Positions 50,004 through 58,442 of a stretch of DNA of 64,000 bases are shown here, one piece after another (within the stretch, counting starts at the first letter, position 1; each line of letters starts with the position of its first letter). The notes under the pieces are model-generated. The model had not been told where the DNA came from. It ran no database searches and was given only the letters and a program-made list of their open reading frames with translations. The stretch spans positions 372,001 through 436,000 of the forward strand of contig CAVXOR010000002.1 in NCBI GenBank assembly GCA_963763475.1, written 5' to 3'. This DNA comes from AC-32 sp963763475. GTDB taxonomy: Bacteria > Actinomycetota > Thermoleophilia > Gaiellales > Gaiellaceae. A program made the translations under genes and the position numbers.

Positions 50004-51213
50004 GGCCCTCCGCTGCGGTGAGCGCGATGTCGCGGCGGTAGCGCATCCCGGCGAACGAGATTCGGCTCGCCGCCTCGTACACGCGTGACCGGGCGGCGCC
50101 GACGTCGTCGCCGGTCGCGGTCACCGCGAGCACGCGACCACCGTTCGTCACGAGCTGGCCGCCCTGGCGGGCGGTGCCGGCATGGAAGACGAGCGCGCCC
50201 ATAGCCTCGGCGTCCTCGACCCCGTCGATCGGCGTCCCGCTGTCGCTCTGTGCCGGATAGTCCCCGCCGGCCAGCACGACCGTGACCGCGGCGCTCTCCA
50301 CGAACGCGACGTCGCCGGTCAGGTCACCGGTCGCCGCGCCCACCAGCAACGGCAAGAGGTCGCCCTCGATCCGCGGCAGGATTACCTGTGTCTCGGGATC
50401 GCCGAAGCGGCAGTTGAACTCGAGCACGCGGGGGCCATCCTCGGTGAGCATCAGGCCGGCGTAGAGCAGGCCCGTGAACGGCGCGTCACGCCGGGCGAGC
50501 TCTGCGAGCACCGGCCGGTGCACCGTCTCCAGCAGCTGGTCGCCCTCGTGGTCGCCGATCCCCGGCACCGGCGAGTAGGCGCCCATGCCGCCGGTGTTCG
50601 GGCCGGTGTCCTGCTCGCCGACGCGCTTGAAGTCCTGAGCCGGGGCGAGAGCGACTGCGCGCTCGCCGTCACTGAGAGCGAACAGCGAGACCTCCTCGCC
50701 TTCGAGCAGCTCCTCGATCAGGAGGTCTCCGCCAAGAGCCGAGGCCTCTCGCAGCCCGGCGTCCAGTTCCTCTTGCGTGTGGCAGACGAAGACGCCCTTG
50801 CCTGCCGCGAGCCCGTCGACCTTGACCACGCACGGAGGCCGCGCGACGGCGAGTCGCTGCGCGGTCGGCACGCCTGCCGCTTCGAGCACGTCCTTGGCGA
50901 AGGCCTTCGAGCCTTCGATTCGAGCGGCCGCCCGAGTCGGGCCGAACGTGGCAATGCCGCCGCTGCGCAGGGTGTCGACTAGGCCGACGACGAGCGGCGC
51001 CTCCGGCCCGACCACGACCAGGTCGATCGCGAGCTCCCGGCACAGCGAGAGCAGGCCCTCGCCGTCCTCGGCGCGCACGGGATGGCACTGGCCGAGCGCC
51101 GCGACGCCAGGGTTGCCGGGCGCCGCGTGCAACTCGTCGAGCTCGGGGCTCGAAGCGAGTTTCCACGCGAGCGCGTGCTCGCGGCCGCCCGACCCGACGA
51201 TCAGGACCTTCAC
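49990..51213 (-). CDS. purD: GAR synthetase
   Basis: The 407-residue ATP-grasp ligase joins phosphoribosylamine and glycine. It has VLIVGSGGREHALAWKLA, VVGPEAPLVVGLVD, CVVKVDGLAAGKGVFV (ATP-grasp lysines) and PRVLEFNCRFGDPETQ (metal site). The GTG start has a leaderless box (TACACT, 8 bases). It is followed by purE with a 14-base overlap. Confidence 0.97.
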   Translation of the reverse strand: MKVLIVGSGGREHALAWKLASSPELDELHAAPGNPGVAALGQCHPVRAEDGEGLLSLCRELAIDLVVVGPEAPLVVGLVDTLRSGGIATFGPTRAAARIEGSKAFAKDVLEAAGVPTAQRLAVARPPCVVKVDGLAAGKGVFVCHTQEELDAGLREASALGGDLLIEELLEGEEVSLFALSDGERAVALAPAQDFKRVGEQDTGPNTGGMGAYSPVPGIGDHEGDQLLETVHRPVLAELARRDAPFTGLLYAGLMLTEDGPRVLEFNCRFGDPETQVILPRIEGDLLPLLVGAATGDLTGDVAFVESAAVTVVLAGGDYPAQSDSGTPIDGVEDAEAMGALVFHAGTARQGGQLVTNGGRVLAVTATGDDVGAARSRVYEAASRISFAGMRYRRDIALTAAEGHVRS

Positions 51214-51221
51214 GGCGGCGG

Positions 51222-51227
51222 AGTGTA
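51222..51227 (-). promoter_or_regulatory. -10 box of purDE
   Basis: TACACT lies 8 bases before the GTG at 51213. Confidence 0.5.
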
Positions 51228-51324
51228 CTGCGGCGGTCGGCGCCGACCCGATCGGCCGGCCGAGGACAAGGTTCGCCCGGCCTCCTCCCCAAGGCGAGCG
51301 TATCGGCGGTGGGCGCGCGTGTCT

Positions 51325-51352
51325 GTGACGGGACCGCCGCGAATGTGTGACG
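51325..51352 (-). promoter_or_regulatory. two CGTCACA repeats at 22-bp pitch before fdhD
   Basis: On the minus strand CGTCAC occurs at 51352-51347 and again at 51330-51325, two helical turns apart. The nearer copy is 23-28 bases from the predicted fdhD start point; purD is the other neighbour. Confidence 0.45.
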
Positions 51353-51361
51353 GCTGCGGGA

Positions 51362-51367
51362 TACGCT
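51362..51367 (+). promoter_or_regulatory. -10 box of fdhD
   Basis: TACGCT lies 7 bases before the ATG at 51375. Confidence 0.5.
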
Positions 51368-51374
51368 CAGGCGG

Positions 51375-52175
51375 ATGAGCGGGGACGACGACGCGCTCGT
51401 GGTGCCGCCCTACTCGGCCGCGCCGGTCGACGTCCTGCGGTTGCCCGCGGGGCGGAGCGAGCGCGACCAGGTGGCGGTCGAGGAGCCGCTCGAGATCCGC
51501 ATCAACGGGTCGCCGGTCGCGGTCACCATGCGCACGCCCGGGCACGACGAGGAGCTGGCGCTGGGTTTCTGCCTCTCGGAGGGCCTGCGGCCGACGAAGG
51601 CCTCGCTGCCCGCCGACCTCGCGGCGAACACCGCCGAGATCGACGCGCCGGAGTTCGACCCGCAGCGCCTGCAGCGCAGCTTCTACACCAGCTCCTCCTG
51701 CGGGGTCTGCGGCAAGGGCGCGCTGGAGGCGGTCGAGGTCGAGGCCCCGCGCGTCGAGGGCGAGCTCGGGGTCTCCGCGGGCCTGCTGGCCGGCTTGCCC
51801 GAGCGCCTCCGGGAGGCGCAGCCCACCTTCGCCGCCACCGGCGGCCTCCATGCGACCGCCCTCTTCGGTGCCGACGGGGAGCTCCTCTGCCTCCGCGAGG
51901 ACGTCGGCCGTCACAACGCGATGGACAAGGTCGTCGGCTGGGCCTTCCGCGAGGGCAGGCTCCCGCTCGCGGACGTGATCCTCTGTGTCAGCGGACGACT
52001 CTCGTTCGAGCTCGTCCAGAAGGCCGCCGTCGCCGGTTGCCCGATCGTGGTCGCCGTCGGCGCCCCGTCGAGCCTGGCGGTGGACCTCGCGGCCGATCGC
52101 GGCCTCACGGTCTGTGGCTTCGCCCGGGGCGGTCGGCTGAACGTGTACACCGAGACGTGGCGCGTCCTCGCCTGA
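51375..52175 (+). CDS. fdhD: FdhD sulfurtransferase for formate dehydrogenase
   Basis: The 266-residue protein has the FdhD features: MRTPGHDEELALGFCLSEGL, the sulfur-carrying CxxC in SSSCGVCGKGALEA near 112-125, and LCLREDVGRHNAMDKVVGWA. It carries sulfur from a cysteine desulfurase to the molybdenum or tungsten cofactor of formate dehydrogenase. No dehydrogenase gene is in the window. It overlaps mobA by 19 bases. Confidence 0.95.
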   Translation: MSGDDDALVVPPYSAAPVDVLRLPAGRSERDQVAVEEPLEIRINGSPVAVTMRTPGHDEELALGFCLSEGLRPTKASLPADLAANTAEIDAPEFDPQRLQRSFYTSSSCGVCGKGALEAVEVEAPRVEGELGVSAGLLAGLPERLREAQPTFAATGGLHATALFGADGELLCLREDVGRHNAMDKVVGWAFREGRLPLADVILCVSGRLSFELVQKAAVAGCPIVVAVGAPSSLAVDLAADRGLTVCGFARGGRLNVYTETWRVLA

Positions 52176-52693
52176 CGGGCATCCTGCTCGTCGGCGGCGC
52201 GAGCACGAGGTTCGGCTCGCCGAAGGCCCTCGCGAGGCTCGGCGGCGAGACGCTGGCGGAGCGTGCCTGGCGCGTGCTCGACGAGGCCTGCGACGAGCGA
52301 CTCGCGGTTGGCAAGCGGGCGGAGGGGCTCGAGCTGCCGTTCCCGCTGCTGGACGACGGCACCGAGACCCGCGCCGCGCTCGCGGGGATCGTCGCGGGCC
52401 TTCGGGCCGCACAGAGCGAGGTCGCCGTCGTGCTGCCGGTCGACACGCCGCTCGTCACGGCCAGGCTGCTGCTCGAGCTGGCGGCCGCTTGCGACCTGGC
52501 GTCGGCCCCGCGGAGCTCGCCCCTGCCGGCCGCGTTTGCCAAGGGCGCGCTGCCGGTGCTGGAGCGCCGGCTCGCTGCGGGGCGGCCGGCACTGCACGAG
52601 ACGCTGAGCGAACTTCGCGCCATTCGCATCGAAGTTGACGAGAGGCTGCTCGCGAACGTGAATACCCCCGATGAGCTTCGCCGTCTCGGGTGA
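52157..52693 (+). CDS. mobA: molybdenum cofactor guanylyltransferase
   Basis: The 178-residue protein has the nucleotidyltransferase signature GILLVGGASTRFGSPKALARLGG at the start, VVLPVDTPLVT with metal-binding Asp near 95, and NVNTPDELRRL at the end. It attaches GMP to molybdopterin to form the MGD cofactor that FdhD then sulfurates, so the pairing is functional. The GTG start lies inside the 3' end of fdhD. Confidence 0.9.
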   Translation: MARPRLTGILLVGGASTRFGSPKALARLGGETLAERAWRVLDEACDERLAVGKRAEGLELPFPLLDDGTETRAALAGIVAGLRAAQSEVAVVLPVDTPLVTARLLLELAAACDLASAPRSSPLPAAFAKGALPVLERRLAAGRPALHETLSELRAIRIEVDERLLANVNTPDELRRLG

Positions 52694-53435
52694 TGCCTAC
52701 GACCGGTTCATGGGCCGCTACTCGCGCGAGCTGGCTCCGGCCTTCGCCGACTTCGCGCGCGTCGGCGCTGGCCAGCGCGTGCTGGACGTCGGTTGCGGCT
52801 CGGGCGTCCTGACCGAGGAGCTCGCCCGACGAACGAGCGCGGAAGACGTGGCCGGCGTCGATCCCTCGCCTCTGCTCGCCGCCTGCGCCGAACGCGTACC
52901 GGGCGCCGACCTCCGCGGCGGCTCGGCCGAGGAGCTGCCGTGGCAGGACGACGAGTTCGACGCTGCCCTCGCGCAGCTGGTCGTGCACTTCATGGCCGAT
53001 CCGGCCGCCGGCGCGGGCGAGATGGCGCGCGTGACGCGTCCCGGTGGGACGGTCGCGGCTTGCACGTGGGACTTCGGAGAGGGAATGCAGCTCCTGCGCA
53101 CCTTCTGGCAGTCCGCCCGCGCGCTCGACCCCGAAGCCGACGCCGAGACGAGCCCGTTCGGCCAGCGCGAGCAGCTCGACGCGCTCTGGCGCGGTGCAGG
53201 ACTCGAGCAGGTCGAGACCGAGGCTCTCGAGGTGTCGAGCCACTACGAAAGCTTCGACGAGCTCTGGGACTCCTTCCGGCTCGGCGTCGGGCCGTCGGGG
53301 CAGCATCTGGTCGCGTTGCCGCAGGAGCGGCAGGAAGCGCTTCGTGGCGAGTACTTCCGCCGCCTCGGCGAGCCCGGTGGCAGCTTCGACTTGCCGGCGA
53401 GGGCCTGGGCCGTCCGCGGGCAGGTTCTCGGCTAA
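52671..53435 (+). CDS. class I SAM-dependent methyltransferase
   Basis: The 254-residue protein has a SAM-binding Rossmann fold: RVLDVGCGSGVLTEELA (motif I), VAGVDPSPLLAACAERV, then LPWQDDEFDAALAQLVVHFM and VTRPGGTVAACTWDF. It resembles UbiE/COQ5-like small-molecule methyltransferases. The ATG overlaps the end of mobA by 23 bases. No substrate evidence. Confidence 0.9.
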   Translation: MSFAVSGDAYDRFMGRYSRELAPAFADFARVGAGQRVLDVGCGSGVLTEELARRTSAEDVAGVDPSPLLAACAERVPGADLRGGSAEELPWQDDEFDAALAQLVVHFMADPAAGAGEMARVTRPGGTVAACTWDFGEGMQLLRTFWQSARALDPEADAETSPFGQREQLDALWRGAGLEQVETEALEVSSHYESFDELWDSFRLGVGPSGQHLVALPQERQEALRGEYFRRLGEPGGSFDLPARAWAVRGQVLG

Positions 53436-53442
53436 AGCCTCG

Positions 53443-54741
53443 CTAGGGTCGGGCGAGCGCCTCGAGCGGGCCCGGCGCAAGCACGCGCTCCCGCTCGGCG
53501 CCGGTGCCGATCAGCGAGACCGGCACCTCGAGCTCGCGCTCGACGAACTCGACGTAGCGTGCGGCCTTCTCCGGCAGCGCGTCGATCTCGGTCACCTCGT
53601 CGAGTGGCTCCTGCCAGCCCGGCAGCGTCTCGTAGACCGGCCGGCAATGATGGAAGTCGCTCTGATGCGCGGGGAAGTCCGCGGTCTCCGTGCCGTCACG
53701 CAGCTGGTAACGGACGCACACCGGCAGCTCGGCGAAGGCGGAGAGCACGTCGAGCTTCGTCAGGGCAAGCGAGGTGATCCCGTTCAGGCGCACCGCGTAG
53801 CGCAGGGCGACGAGGTCGAGCCAGCCGCAGCGGCGCTGGCGGCCGGTGGTGGTGCCGAACTCTGCCCCGAGGTCGCGTACCCGCTCCTGGTCGGCGCCCT
53901 CGATCTCGGTCGGGAACGGCCCCTCGCCCACGCGGGTGACGTATGCCTTGGCGACGCCGATGATCGCCTCGATTCGGTTCGGTCCGATGCCGACGCCGAC
54001 CGAGGCGGCGCCCGCGACCGTGCCGGACGACGTGACGAACGGGTAGGTGCCGTGGTCGAGGTCGAGCAGCGTCCCCTGGGCCCCCTCGAGCAGGACGAAG
54101 CGCCCGTCGCGCAGGGCGCGGTCGACGAGCAGGGAGGTGTCGGCGACGTATGGCCGCAATCGCTGCGCGAAGCCCTCGTAACGCGCGGCCAGCTCCTCGA
54201 GCTCGAGCGGCTCGGCGCCGTAGACGCGCTCCAGCCAGACGTTCTTCTCTGCGAGGGCCACCTCGATCTTCTGGCGCAGGATCTTCGGCTCGAGCAGGTC
54301 CTGCACGCGGATCCCTAGCCGCGCGGCCTTGTCGGCGTAGGCCGGGCCGATTCCGCGCTTGGTCGTGCCGATCTGCAGGTCGCCGAGCCGCCGCTCGCTG
54401 CCCTGGTCGATCGCAACGTGCCAGGGCATGATCAGGTGGGCCTCGCCCGAGACGCGCACGCAGCCGGTGGACACGCCGCGCGCCTCGAGCTCGTCCAGCT
54501 CCCGGACGAAGACCTCCGGGTCGATTACGCAGCCCGCGCCGAGGACGCACTCCTTGCCGTGCAGGATCCCCGACGGCATGTGGTGGAACTTGTACTTCTC
54601 ACCGCCGGTGACGATCGTGTGGCCCGCGTTCGGCCCGCCCTGGTAGCGGCAGACCAGGTCGGAGTGCTGCGCCAGCAGGTCGACGATCTTGCCTTTGCCC
54701 TCGTCCCCCCACTGCGCGCCGACGATCACGGTCGCCGGCAT
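53443..54741 (-). CDS. purA: adenylosuccinate synthetase
   Basis: The 432-residue enzyme joins IMP and aspartate with GTP, the first step of the AMP branch. Motifs include VIVGAQWGDEGKGKIVD (P-loop and catalytic Asp), the His of the GPNAGHTI loop, GTTKRGIGPAYADKAARLGIR and TTGRQRRCGWLDLVALRYA. The length is normal. Unlike the other pur genes it has no clear TAnnnT box before the ATG. Confidence 0.97.
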   Translation of the reverse strand: MPATVIVGAQWGDEGKGKIVDLLAQHSDLVCRYQGGPNAGHTIVTGGEKYKFHHMPSGILHGKECVLGAGCVIDPEVFVRELDELEARGVSTGCVRVSGEAHLIMPWHVAIDQGSERRLGDLQIGTTKRGIGPAYADKAARLGIRVQDLLEPKILRQKIEVALAEKNVWLERVYGAEPLELEELAARYEGFAQRLRPYVADTSLLVDRALRDGRFVLLEGAQGTLLDLDHGTYPFVTSSGTVAGAASVGVGIGPNRIEAIIGVAKAYVTRVGEGPFPTEIEGADQERVRDLGAEFGTTTGRQRRCGWLDLVALRYAVRLNGITSLALTKLDVLSAFAELPVCVRYQLRDGTETADFPAHQSDFHHCRPVYETLPGWQEPLDEVTEIDALPEKAARYVEFVERELEVPVSLIGTGAERERVLAPGPLEALARP

Positions 54742-54774
54742 CAGACGTTCCCGGGCGCGCAGTGGATTTGGCCC

Positions 54775-54801
54775 GGACGCGCGGGCAACGCCCGCACGTC
54801 C
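54775..54801. terminator. strong hairpin upstream of purA
   Basis: GGACG-C-GCGGGC pairs with GCCCGC-A-CGTCC around an AAC loop: eleven base pairs with one mismatch. It lies 34-60 bases before purA and about 90 bases after the DHFR-like gene on the same strand. No U-tract follows, so it may terminate that gene or shape the purA leader. The rest of 54742-54889 shows no gene. Confidence 0.35.
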
Positions 54802-54889
54802 TCCAGGCGGCGCCCGACGAGCGGTCGCCTCGGCGCCCCCAGGATGACGGTTGCCGGCACGCGGCGGAGTGTGCCTTACCTGACGGCTG

Positions 54890-55537
54890 TCAGGAGGGGC
54901 GGGTGAAGGTGAGATGCACGACGTCGTGTCCCTGGATCGCGCGCACGGGCTCGAGCTTGACCGGCCCGCCGCCCGGCTCGCCGAAGAGCCGCGTGCCGCC
55001 GCCGAGGAGCAGCGGAGCGACGTGGATGTGCATCGTGTCGACGAGGCCCGCCCGCAGGTACTGCTGCGCGATATCCGCGCCTCCGCCGATCCCGACGTCG
55101 AGGTCGCCCGCCGCCGTCTTCGCCCGCTCGAGCGCGGCCTCGATGCCGTCGGTCACGAAGATGAAGGTCGTGCCGCCCCCCTTGACCACGGGCTCCCGGG
55201 GATGGTGCGTGAGCACGAACACCGGGTGCCGGAAGGGAGGGTCGTCGCCCCACCAGCCGTCCGCCTTTGGATCCTGCTCCCAAGGCCCCGTGCCGCCGCT
55301 GAACATCCGCCGTCCCATGATGTGAGCGCCGATCAGGCCGGACGCCCTTTCGACGAGCTCGTCGTCGGCGCCGGTCTCACCGCCTTCGAGGCCGTGGTAC
55401 TTCCGCCAGGAGGCGAGCCGGACGATCCACTCGTGGAGTTGTTCCCCGCCTTCGCCGAGCGGCTCCGCCAGGCTCGGGTTCGGGCCGGCGATGAAGCCGT
55501 CGAGCGACATCGTGATCTCGAGTGTCAGTCTTGCCAC
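54890..55537 (-). CDS. dihydrofolate reductase-like (RibD C-terminal family) protein
   Basis: The 215-residue protein begins RLTLEITMSLDGFIAGPN, the hallmark of the RibD_C/DHFR-like family, and has IMGRRMFSGG, VFVLTHHPREP, DLDVGIGGGADIAQQYLRAGLVD and HIHVAPLLLGGGTRLF. Members reduce pterins, riboflavin precursors or unknown substrates with NADPH. It is not a confirmed folate DHFR. The GTG start is not backed by a clear promoter box. Confidence 0.85.
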   Translation of the reverse strand: MARLTLEITMSLDGFIAGPNPSLAEPLGEGGEQLHEWIVRLASWRKYHGLEGGETGADDELVERASGLIGAHIMGRRMFSGGTGPWEQDPKADGWWGDDPPFRHPVFVLTHHPREPVVKGGGTTFIFVTDGIEAALERAKTAAGDLDVGIGGGADIAQQYLRAGLVDTMHIHVAPLLLGGGTRLFGEPGGGPVKLEPVRAIQGHDVVHLTFTRPS

Positions 55538-55581
55538 GTCAACTCAGACGGCGTGGCCGCGCGAAACTCATCGCCGGGCGG

Positions 55582-55815
55582 CTACCAGAGCGGCGACGTC
55601 GGCTCGGCGTGCACGGCCGAGCCGGCGCGGATCACGCGGATCCGGTGGCCACGGGGGCACTCGGTCCAGCCGAGGTCGTGCTCGAGCCGCAGCAACCCTT
55701 GCGCCGTGTGGCCGAGGTATTCGCCGCGCTGGTCGAGCTCCTCGCACGCCTGGCAGACCACCGTGAACGCGGTCGCGCGGGCGAGGAGGACGACCGTCTG
55801 CTCGAAAGTGGTCAT
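55582..55815 (-). CDS. small Cys-containing protein
   Basis: The 77-residue product has VCQACEEL near residue 20 and ECPRGHRIRVIRAG near 55, so three Cys and a His could bind one zinc. No family is recognised and the start region has no clear ribosome site or promoter box. Confidence 0.5.
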   Translation of the reverse strand: MTTFEQTVVLLARATAFTVVCQACEELDQRGEYLGHTAQGLLRLEHDLGWTECPRGHRIRVIRAGSAVHAEPTSPLW

Positions 55816-55851
55816 GACGGAGGCGGCGCTTGCGACGCCGTTGTCAGCAGG

Positions 55852-55868
55852 TGCGGGCTTTGCCCGCA
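55852..55868. terminator. 7-bp hairpin after dnaB
   Basis: TGCGGGC-TTT-GCCCGCA lies 42-58 bases past the dnaB stop codon. It lacks a U-tract, so terminator function is uncertain. Confidence 0.35.
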
Positions 55869-55909
55869 GCTGCGTCTGAACTGACCGGTCGATGCGCTGA
55901 CGTCCACGG

Positions 55910-57271
55910 TCACGACGACGGCGCTAGATCCGCGAATTTCGCGTATCGCTTGAGGAAGGAGAGCTTGACCGTGTCGGTGGGGCCGTTGCGGTGCTTGGCC
56001 AGGTGCACCTCAGCGATCCCCTGCTGGTCGGACTCGTCGTTGTAGTACTCGTCGCGGTAGATGAACATCACCAGGTCGGCGTCCTGCTCGATCGAGCCCG
56101 ACTCGCGCAGGTCGGAGAGGATCGGCCGCTTGTCGTGGCGCTGCTCGACCGCGCGCGAGAGCTGCGACATCGCGAGGATCGGGACGTCGAGGTCGCGGGC
56201 GAGGATCTTCAGCGAGCGCGAGATCTGCGAGACCTCCTGGACGCGGCTCTCGACGTTCGAGCCGGAGGTCATCAGCTGCAGGTAGTCGACGACGATCAGC
56301 CCGAGGTTGGGCTCGCGGGACTTGAGCCGCCGCGCCTTCGAGCGGATCTCCATCATCGTGATCGAGCCCTGGTCGTCGACGTAGATCGGCGCCTTGGCGA
56401 GCCGGTCGCAAGCGGCGGTCAGGCGCGGCCAGTCGTCGGCGCCGAGCTTGCCGGTGCGGAGCCGTTGCGACTCGACCTTGGCCTCGCTGCACATCAGGCG
56501 CTGGGTCACCTCCGACTTCGACATCTCGAGCGTGAACAGGGCCGTCGGCACCTCCGCACGGACGGCGAGGTTGGCGGCCATGCAGAGGCCGAGGCCGGAC
56601 TTGCCCATGCTCGGGCGGGCGGCGACGATGATCAGGTTCCCCGGCTGGAATCCGGAAGTGAGCCGGTCGAGGTCGCGGAAGCCGGACGGCGTCCCCGTGA
56701 CGTCTGCGCCCGCTTCGTAGAGGGCGGTGATGCGCTCGAAGCTGTCCTTCAGCAGCTCCTCGATGTGACTGAACTCGCTCGTGACGCGCGCCTGCGAGAG
56801 GTCGAAGACGACCTGCTCGGCGCGGTCGACGAGGTCGGTGGTCTCGCCGGGCCGCTCCCAGCCCAGCTGGGCGATCTCGCCGCCCGCGCGAATCAGCCCG
56901 CGGAGAGTCGCCATCTCGCGCACGATGCGCGCGTAGTGCCCGGCGTTCGCGCTGGCGGGGACGAGGGTGGCAAGCTCGTGGATGCGGACGCGGCCGCCCG
57001 CGCCCTCGAGCTCCCCGCGCTCCTCGAGCTCGTCGACCAGCGTGATCGCGTCGACGGGCTCGCCCTTCGCGTACAGCGCCAGCGCGGCGCGGTAGATGAC
57101 GGCGTGGCTCTCGCGGTAAAAGTCGCTCGCGTCCAGCGCTTCGCTGACCGCCCCGATCGCGCCGGGGGAGAGCATCATCGCGCCAAGGACAGACTCCTCG
57201 GCTTCGAGATTCTGCGGCGGGACCGGGGCGGTCGGCGAGGCCTGGGCGAGCTGGGCCATCGCGCTACCCAA
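55910..57271 (-). CDS. dnaB: replicative DNA helicase
   Basis: The 453-residue hexameric helicase has an N-terminal helical domain (PPQNLEAEESVLGAMMLSP, then ALYAKGEPVDAITLVDEL) and a RecA-like C-terminal domain with Walker A ARPSMGKSGLGL near 212-223, LFTLEMSKSEVTQRLM, Walker B LIVVDYLQLM and QLSRAVEQRHDKRPILSDLRESGSIEQDADLVMFI. No intein is present. The GTG at 57271 or the ATG four codons on may be the start. It follows the rpsF-ssb-rpsR-rplI ribosomal group. Confidence 0.97.
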   Translation of the reverse strand: MGSAMAQLAQASPTAPVPPQNLEAEESVLGAMMLSPGAIGAVSEALDASDFYRESHAVIYRAALALYAKGEPVDAITLVDELEERGELEGAGGRVRIHELATLVPASANAGHYARIVREMATLRGLIRAGGEIAQLGWERPGETTDLVDRAEQVVFDLSQARVTSEFSHIEELLKDSFERITALYEAGADVTGTPSGFRDLDRLTSGFQPGNLIIVAARPSMGKSGLGLCMAANLAVRAEVPTALFTLEMSKSEVTQRLMCSEAKVESQRLRTGKLGADDWPRLTAACDRLAKAPIYVDDQGSITMMEIRSKARRLKSREPNLGLIVVDYLQLMTSGSNVESRVQEVSQISRSLKILARDLDVPILAMSQLSRAVEQRHDKRPILSDLRESGSIEQDADLVMFIYRDEYYNDESDQQGIAEVHLAKHRNGPTDTVKLSFLKRYAKFADLAPSS

Positions 57272-57349
57272 GCACGGCGGGCGCGGTCGTGGAAGGTCTG
57301 GACGACGCCGCTTTCGACAGGGGTGTCAGTAGTGGACCTGGCCGGATTG

Positions 57350-57480
57350 CAGGCATAAGGGAACACAGGTTCCCACGACCCCCGGACGACGCCTGTGGGC
57401 GAAATCTCCGCTCGGAGCGGGAAGTTCTTGCGGAAATCCACAGGCACATGCCGACCTGTGGAGAAGCCTGTGCGCTTCTG
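57350..57480. promoter_or_regulatory. CCACA/TGTGG cluster between rplI and dnaB
   Basis: Four copies of CTGTGG or its complement occur: GCCTGTGG 57391, CCACAGGC 57437, ACCTGTGGAG 57454, and GCCTGTG 57466. Two read as AAATCCACA and TTCTCCACA, one or two mismatches from the DnaA box TTATCCACA. GGGAAC/GTTCCC arms at 57358-57373 form a small hairpin. The area is not notably AT-rich. Confidence 0.3.
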
Positions 57481-58178
57481 TTACGAGTCGGACTGCTCGG
57501 ACTCGTCCGGCAGCCGTCCGCGGCGTCGGCGGCCCGGTCGAACGCGTCCTCGGGCACCTGCTCGGCCTCTGCCTCCGGGTCCGGCTCGAGCTCTTCTTCC
57601 TCCGCGATGACCGTCTCGATCTCGGCCTCGGCCTGCTGATGCTCGGCCTCCGCCTCGGCCTGCGCGGCCGCCTCGGCCTCCGCCTCGGCGGCGGCGATCG
57701 CGTCGAGCTCCTCCTGCGGCGGCAGCTCGCCGCCCTCGGGGACGACCGCGAGCCGCAGCGTCGCCGACACCTCGCCGAAGAGCTCGACCGGGATCTGGTA
57801 GCGGCCGATGCGCTTGATCGACTCCGGCAGGTCGAGCTTGCGCCGGTCGATGCGGACCTTCTGCGTCTCCCAGACGCGCTCGGTGATGTCGGTCGCGGTG
57901 ACCGAGCCGAAGAGCGTGCCGGTCTCGCCGGCCGGGACGTCGAAGCGGATCTCTGCGCCCTCGAGCTTCTGCGCGATCTCCTGCGCCTGCTCGAAGCTCT
58001 GCGCCTCGTGCCGCGCGCGCTTCTCCTCGTGCTTGCGCAGCTCGGCGACCTTGGCCGGGGTGGCCGTCTCGGCGAGCTTGCGAGGCAGCAGGTAGTTGCG
58101 CGCGAAGCCGGGCGCGACGTCGATCACCTCACCGCGGAGGCCGACCTTCTCGACGTCCTGTCTGAGGATGACTTCCAT
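57481..58178 (-). CDS. rplI: ribosomal protein bL9 with acidic tail, frame break near end
   Basis: Residues 1-150 are ordinary bL9: MEVILRQDVEKVGLRGEVIDVAPGFARNYLLP, the long connecting helix, and the C-terminal domain with FGSVTATDI. A low-complexity Glu/Ala tail of about 75 residues follows (EAEAEAAAQAEAEAE, EEEELEPDPEAEAEQVPED). As written, the frame loses its stop and runs on to 57264; one extra base near 57511 would give an acidic ending PDESEQSDS and a TAA at 57481. I take that as the real end. An acidic extension on bL9 is unusual; rpsF has one too. Confidence 0.92.
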
Positions 58179-58442
58179 CTAGCCCGTGGAGTAGGGGAGG
58201 AGCGCCATCTCGCGGGCCCGCTTGACAGCCAGCGCGACCTGGCGCTGGTGCCGGCGGCACGCGCCGGTGATGCGGCGGGAGCGGATCTTGCCCTTCTCGG
58301 AGACGTAGCGCCGAAGCTGGTTCATGTTCTTGTAGTCGACCTCGGTCACCTTCTCGCGGCAGAAGTAGCAGTTGCGCTTGCGGATCGGGCCGCCGGGGGC
58401 GGGCCGGCCCTTGCGCTGCTGTCGCTGTTCCCGCGGCGGCAT
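58179..58442 (-). CDS. rpsR: ribosomal protein bS18, zinc-binding type
   Basis: The 87-residue protein has KRNCYFCREK (a CxxC zinc site), DYKNMNQLRRYVSEKGKI and RITGACRRHQRQVALAVKRAREMALLPY, the bS18 signature. It overlaps the ssb stop (TGATG) and is followed after only a few bases by rplI. Confidence 0.97.
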   Translation of the reverse strand: MPPREQRQQRKGRPAPGGPIRKRNCYFCREKVTEVDYKNMNQLRRYVSEKGKIRSRRITGACRRHQRQVALAVKRAREMALLPYSTG

